DNA from: Rattus norvegicus | Lineage: Eukaryota; Chordata; Mammalia; Rodentia; Muridae | Length of the DNA stretch: 64,000 nucleotides | Reading direction: 5' to 3' | NCBI RefSeq assembly: GCF_036323735.1 | Contig: NC_086027.1 | Location: 88,606,662 to 88,670,661, forward strand | Shown: piece after piece, positions 63,566-64,000 of the stretch | Layout: each line of letters opens with the position of its first letter | Numbering within the stretch: the stretch's first letter is position 1 | Notes under the pieces: model-generated | What the model was told of the DNA's origin: nothing | Database searches by the model: none | Seen by the model: the letters and a program-made list of their open reading frames with translations, nothing else | Program-made: the position numbers and the translations under genes

Positions 63566-64000
63566 TCTAGAGTTATGCGTCAGAACTGACTGTACCTCCT
63601 GGCATTTTGTAGTGTGTCTGTCCACAATCGAGCCTCACATAGAGCATTCCTAACTGGTTTATGTGCCTTAGTTTTTCATAGAGCCTCTTTCTGACCCGAG
63701 GCATTTCTATGTCCAAAATTGAACAAGTTCTTATTGGAAAAATATGCCCATGTAATTAAATTCCAGTAGTCACGATTTTCCAAAACCACTTTACAGAGGA
63801 AATATGACTAGTTCGTGTAGAAATCCCCAATACAAATTAAATTAAGGCTGGGGTCCATTTGAAATGTCAGAATGGTTATAGATGACAAAAGTAATTCAAA
63901 GCTTTTTGGTCTGTTGGAAAATTTCAAATTCTTGAAAGAGTAAGAGTATTTACCGAGGTATCAAGATGTTCTTTTGTGCTAACAGAGGTATTGAAATGTT
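63566..64000. other. Unique AT-rich right end
   Basis: Nothing recognised. AT-rich and without repeats to the window end. Confidence 0.35.

Overview
The window is mammalian nuclear DNA, most likely from the brown rat (Rattus) or a very close relative. Two near-intact ID SINEs (11126-11232 and 59154-59249) carry the tRNA-like body, the typical A-rich tail and exact 15-bp target-site duplications, and young ID copies of this kind are abundant in rat. B1, B2, B3 and B4 SINEs, rodent MaLR LTRs (MT/ORR1 type), rodent L1 3' ends and URR1 hAT elements agree with a murid. Older mammalian repeats (MIR, L2, MLT1, L1M) lie beneath them. There is no bacterial, viral or organellar gene layout, and I found no intact protein-coding gene. 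The open reading frames are short, lie mostly in repeats or microsatellites, and show no recognisable domain.

The one strong gene signal is a CpG island at about 30100-30960. Read on the minus strand it holds a cluster of GC boxes, a TATA-like GATAAAG, a plausible start site near 30549 and, about 110 nt further on, a good 5' splice site (CGG|GTGAGTACT, exon end at 30440). I read this as the promoter and non-coding first exon of a gene transcribed leftwards. The left 30 kb would then be its first intron(s), and the right 33 kb its upstream flank. The gene cannot be named from this window.

Layout. 1-4 kb: unique DNA with old SINEs. 4-5 kb: an MLT1/MST-type LTR with a B1 inside it, and an 810-bp ATC/ACC minisatellite grown from the B1 tail. 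5-11 kb: MIR, MER20-like, ORR1, B4, a 500-bp CA-rich array, B3 and L2. 11-15 kb: young ID, L1 3' end, a repeat-free block with regulatory-looking motifs (12220-12640), B1s and an MT LTR. 15-29 kb: microsatellites, B4s, MIRs and a URR1, ending in a (GGA)n(GAA)n tract inside the inferred first intron. 30-31 kb: CpG island. 31-45 kb: L2, an inverted URR1 pair, MIR, MLT1, B1/B2/B3 and L1 remnants. 45-64 kb: repeat-poor blocks (notably 49220-50330), an L1 3' end carrying an 18-bp minisatellite, a 237-bp polypurine tract, the second young ID, two MaLR LTRs in opposite orientation, and L2/MIR at the right end.

All repeat names come from recognising consensus features by eye, so boundaries are approximate and subfamily names are tentative. 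I saw no convincing undescribed genetic system. The best leads are the promoter, the intronic triplex-prone tract, the higher-order minisatellite and a few repeat-free blocks that may be conserved regulatory DNA.
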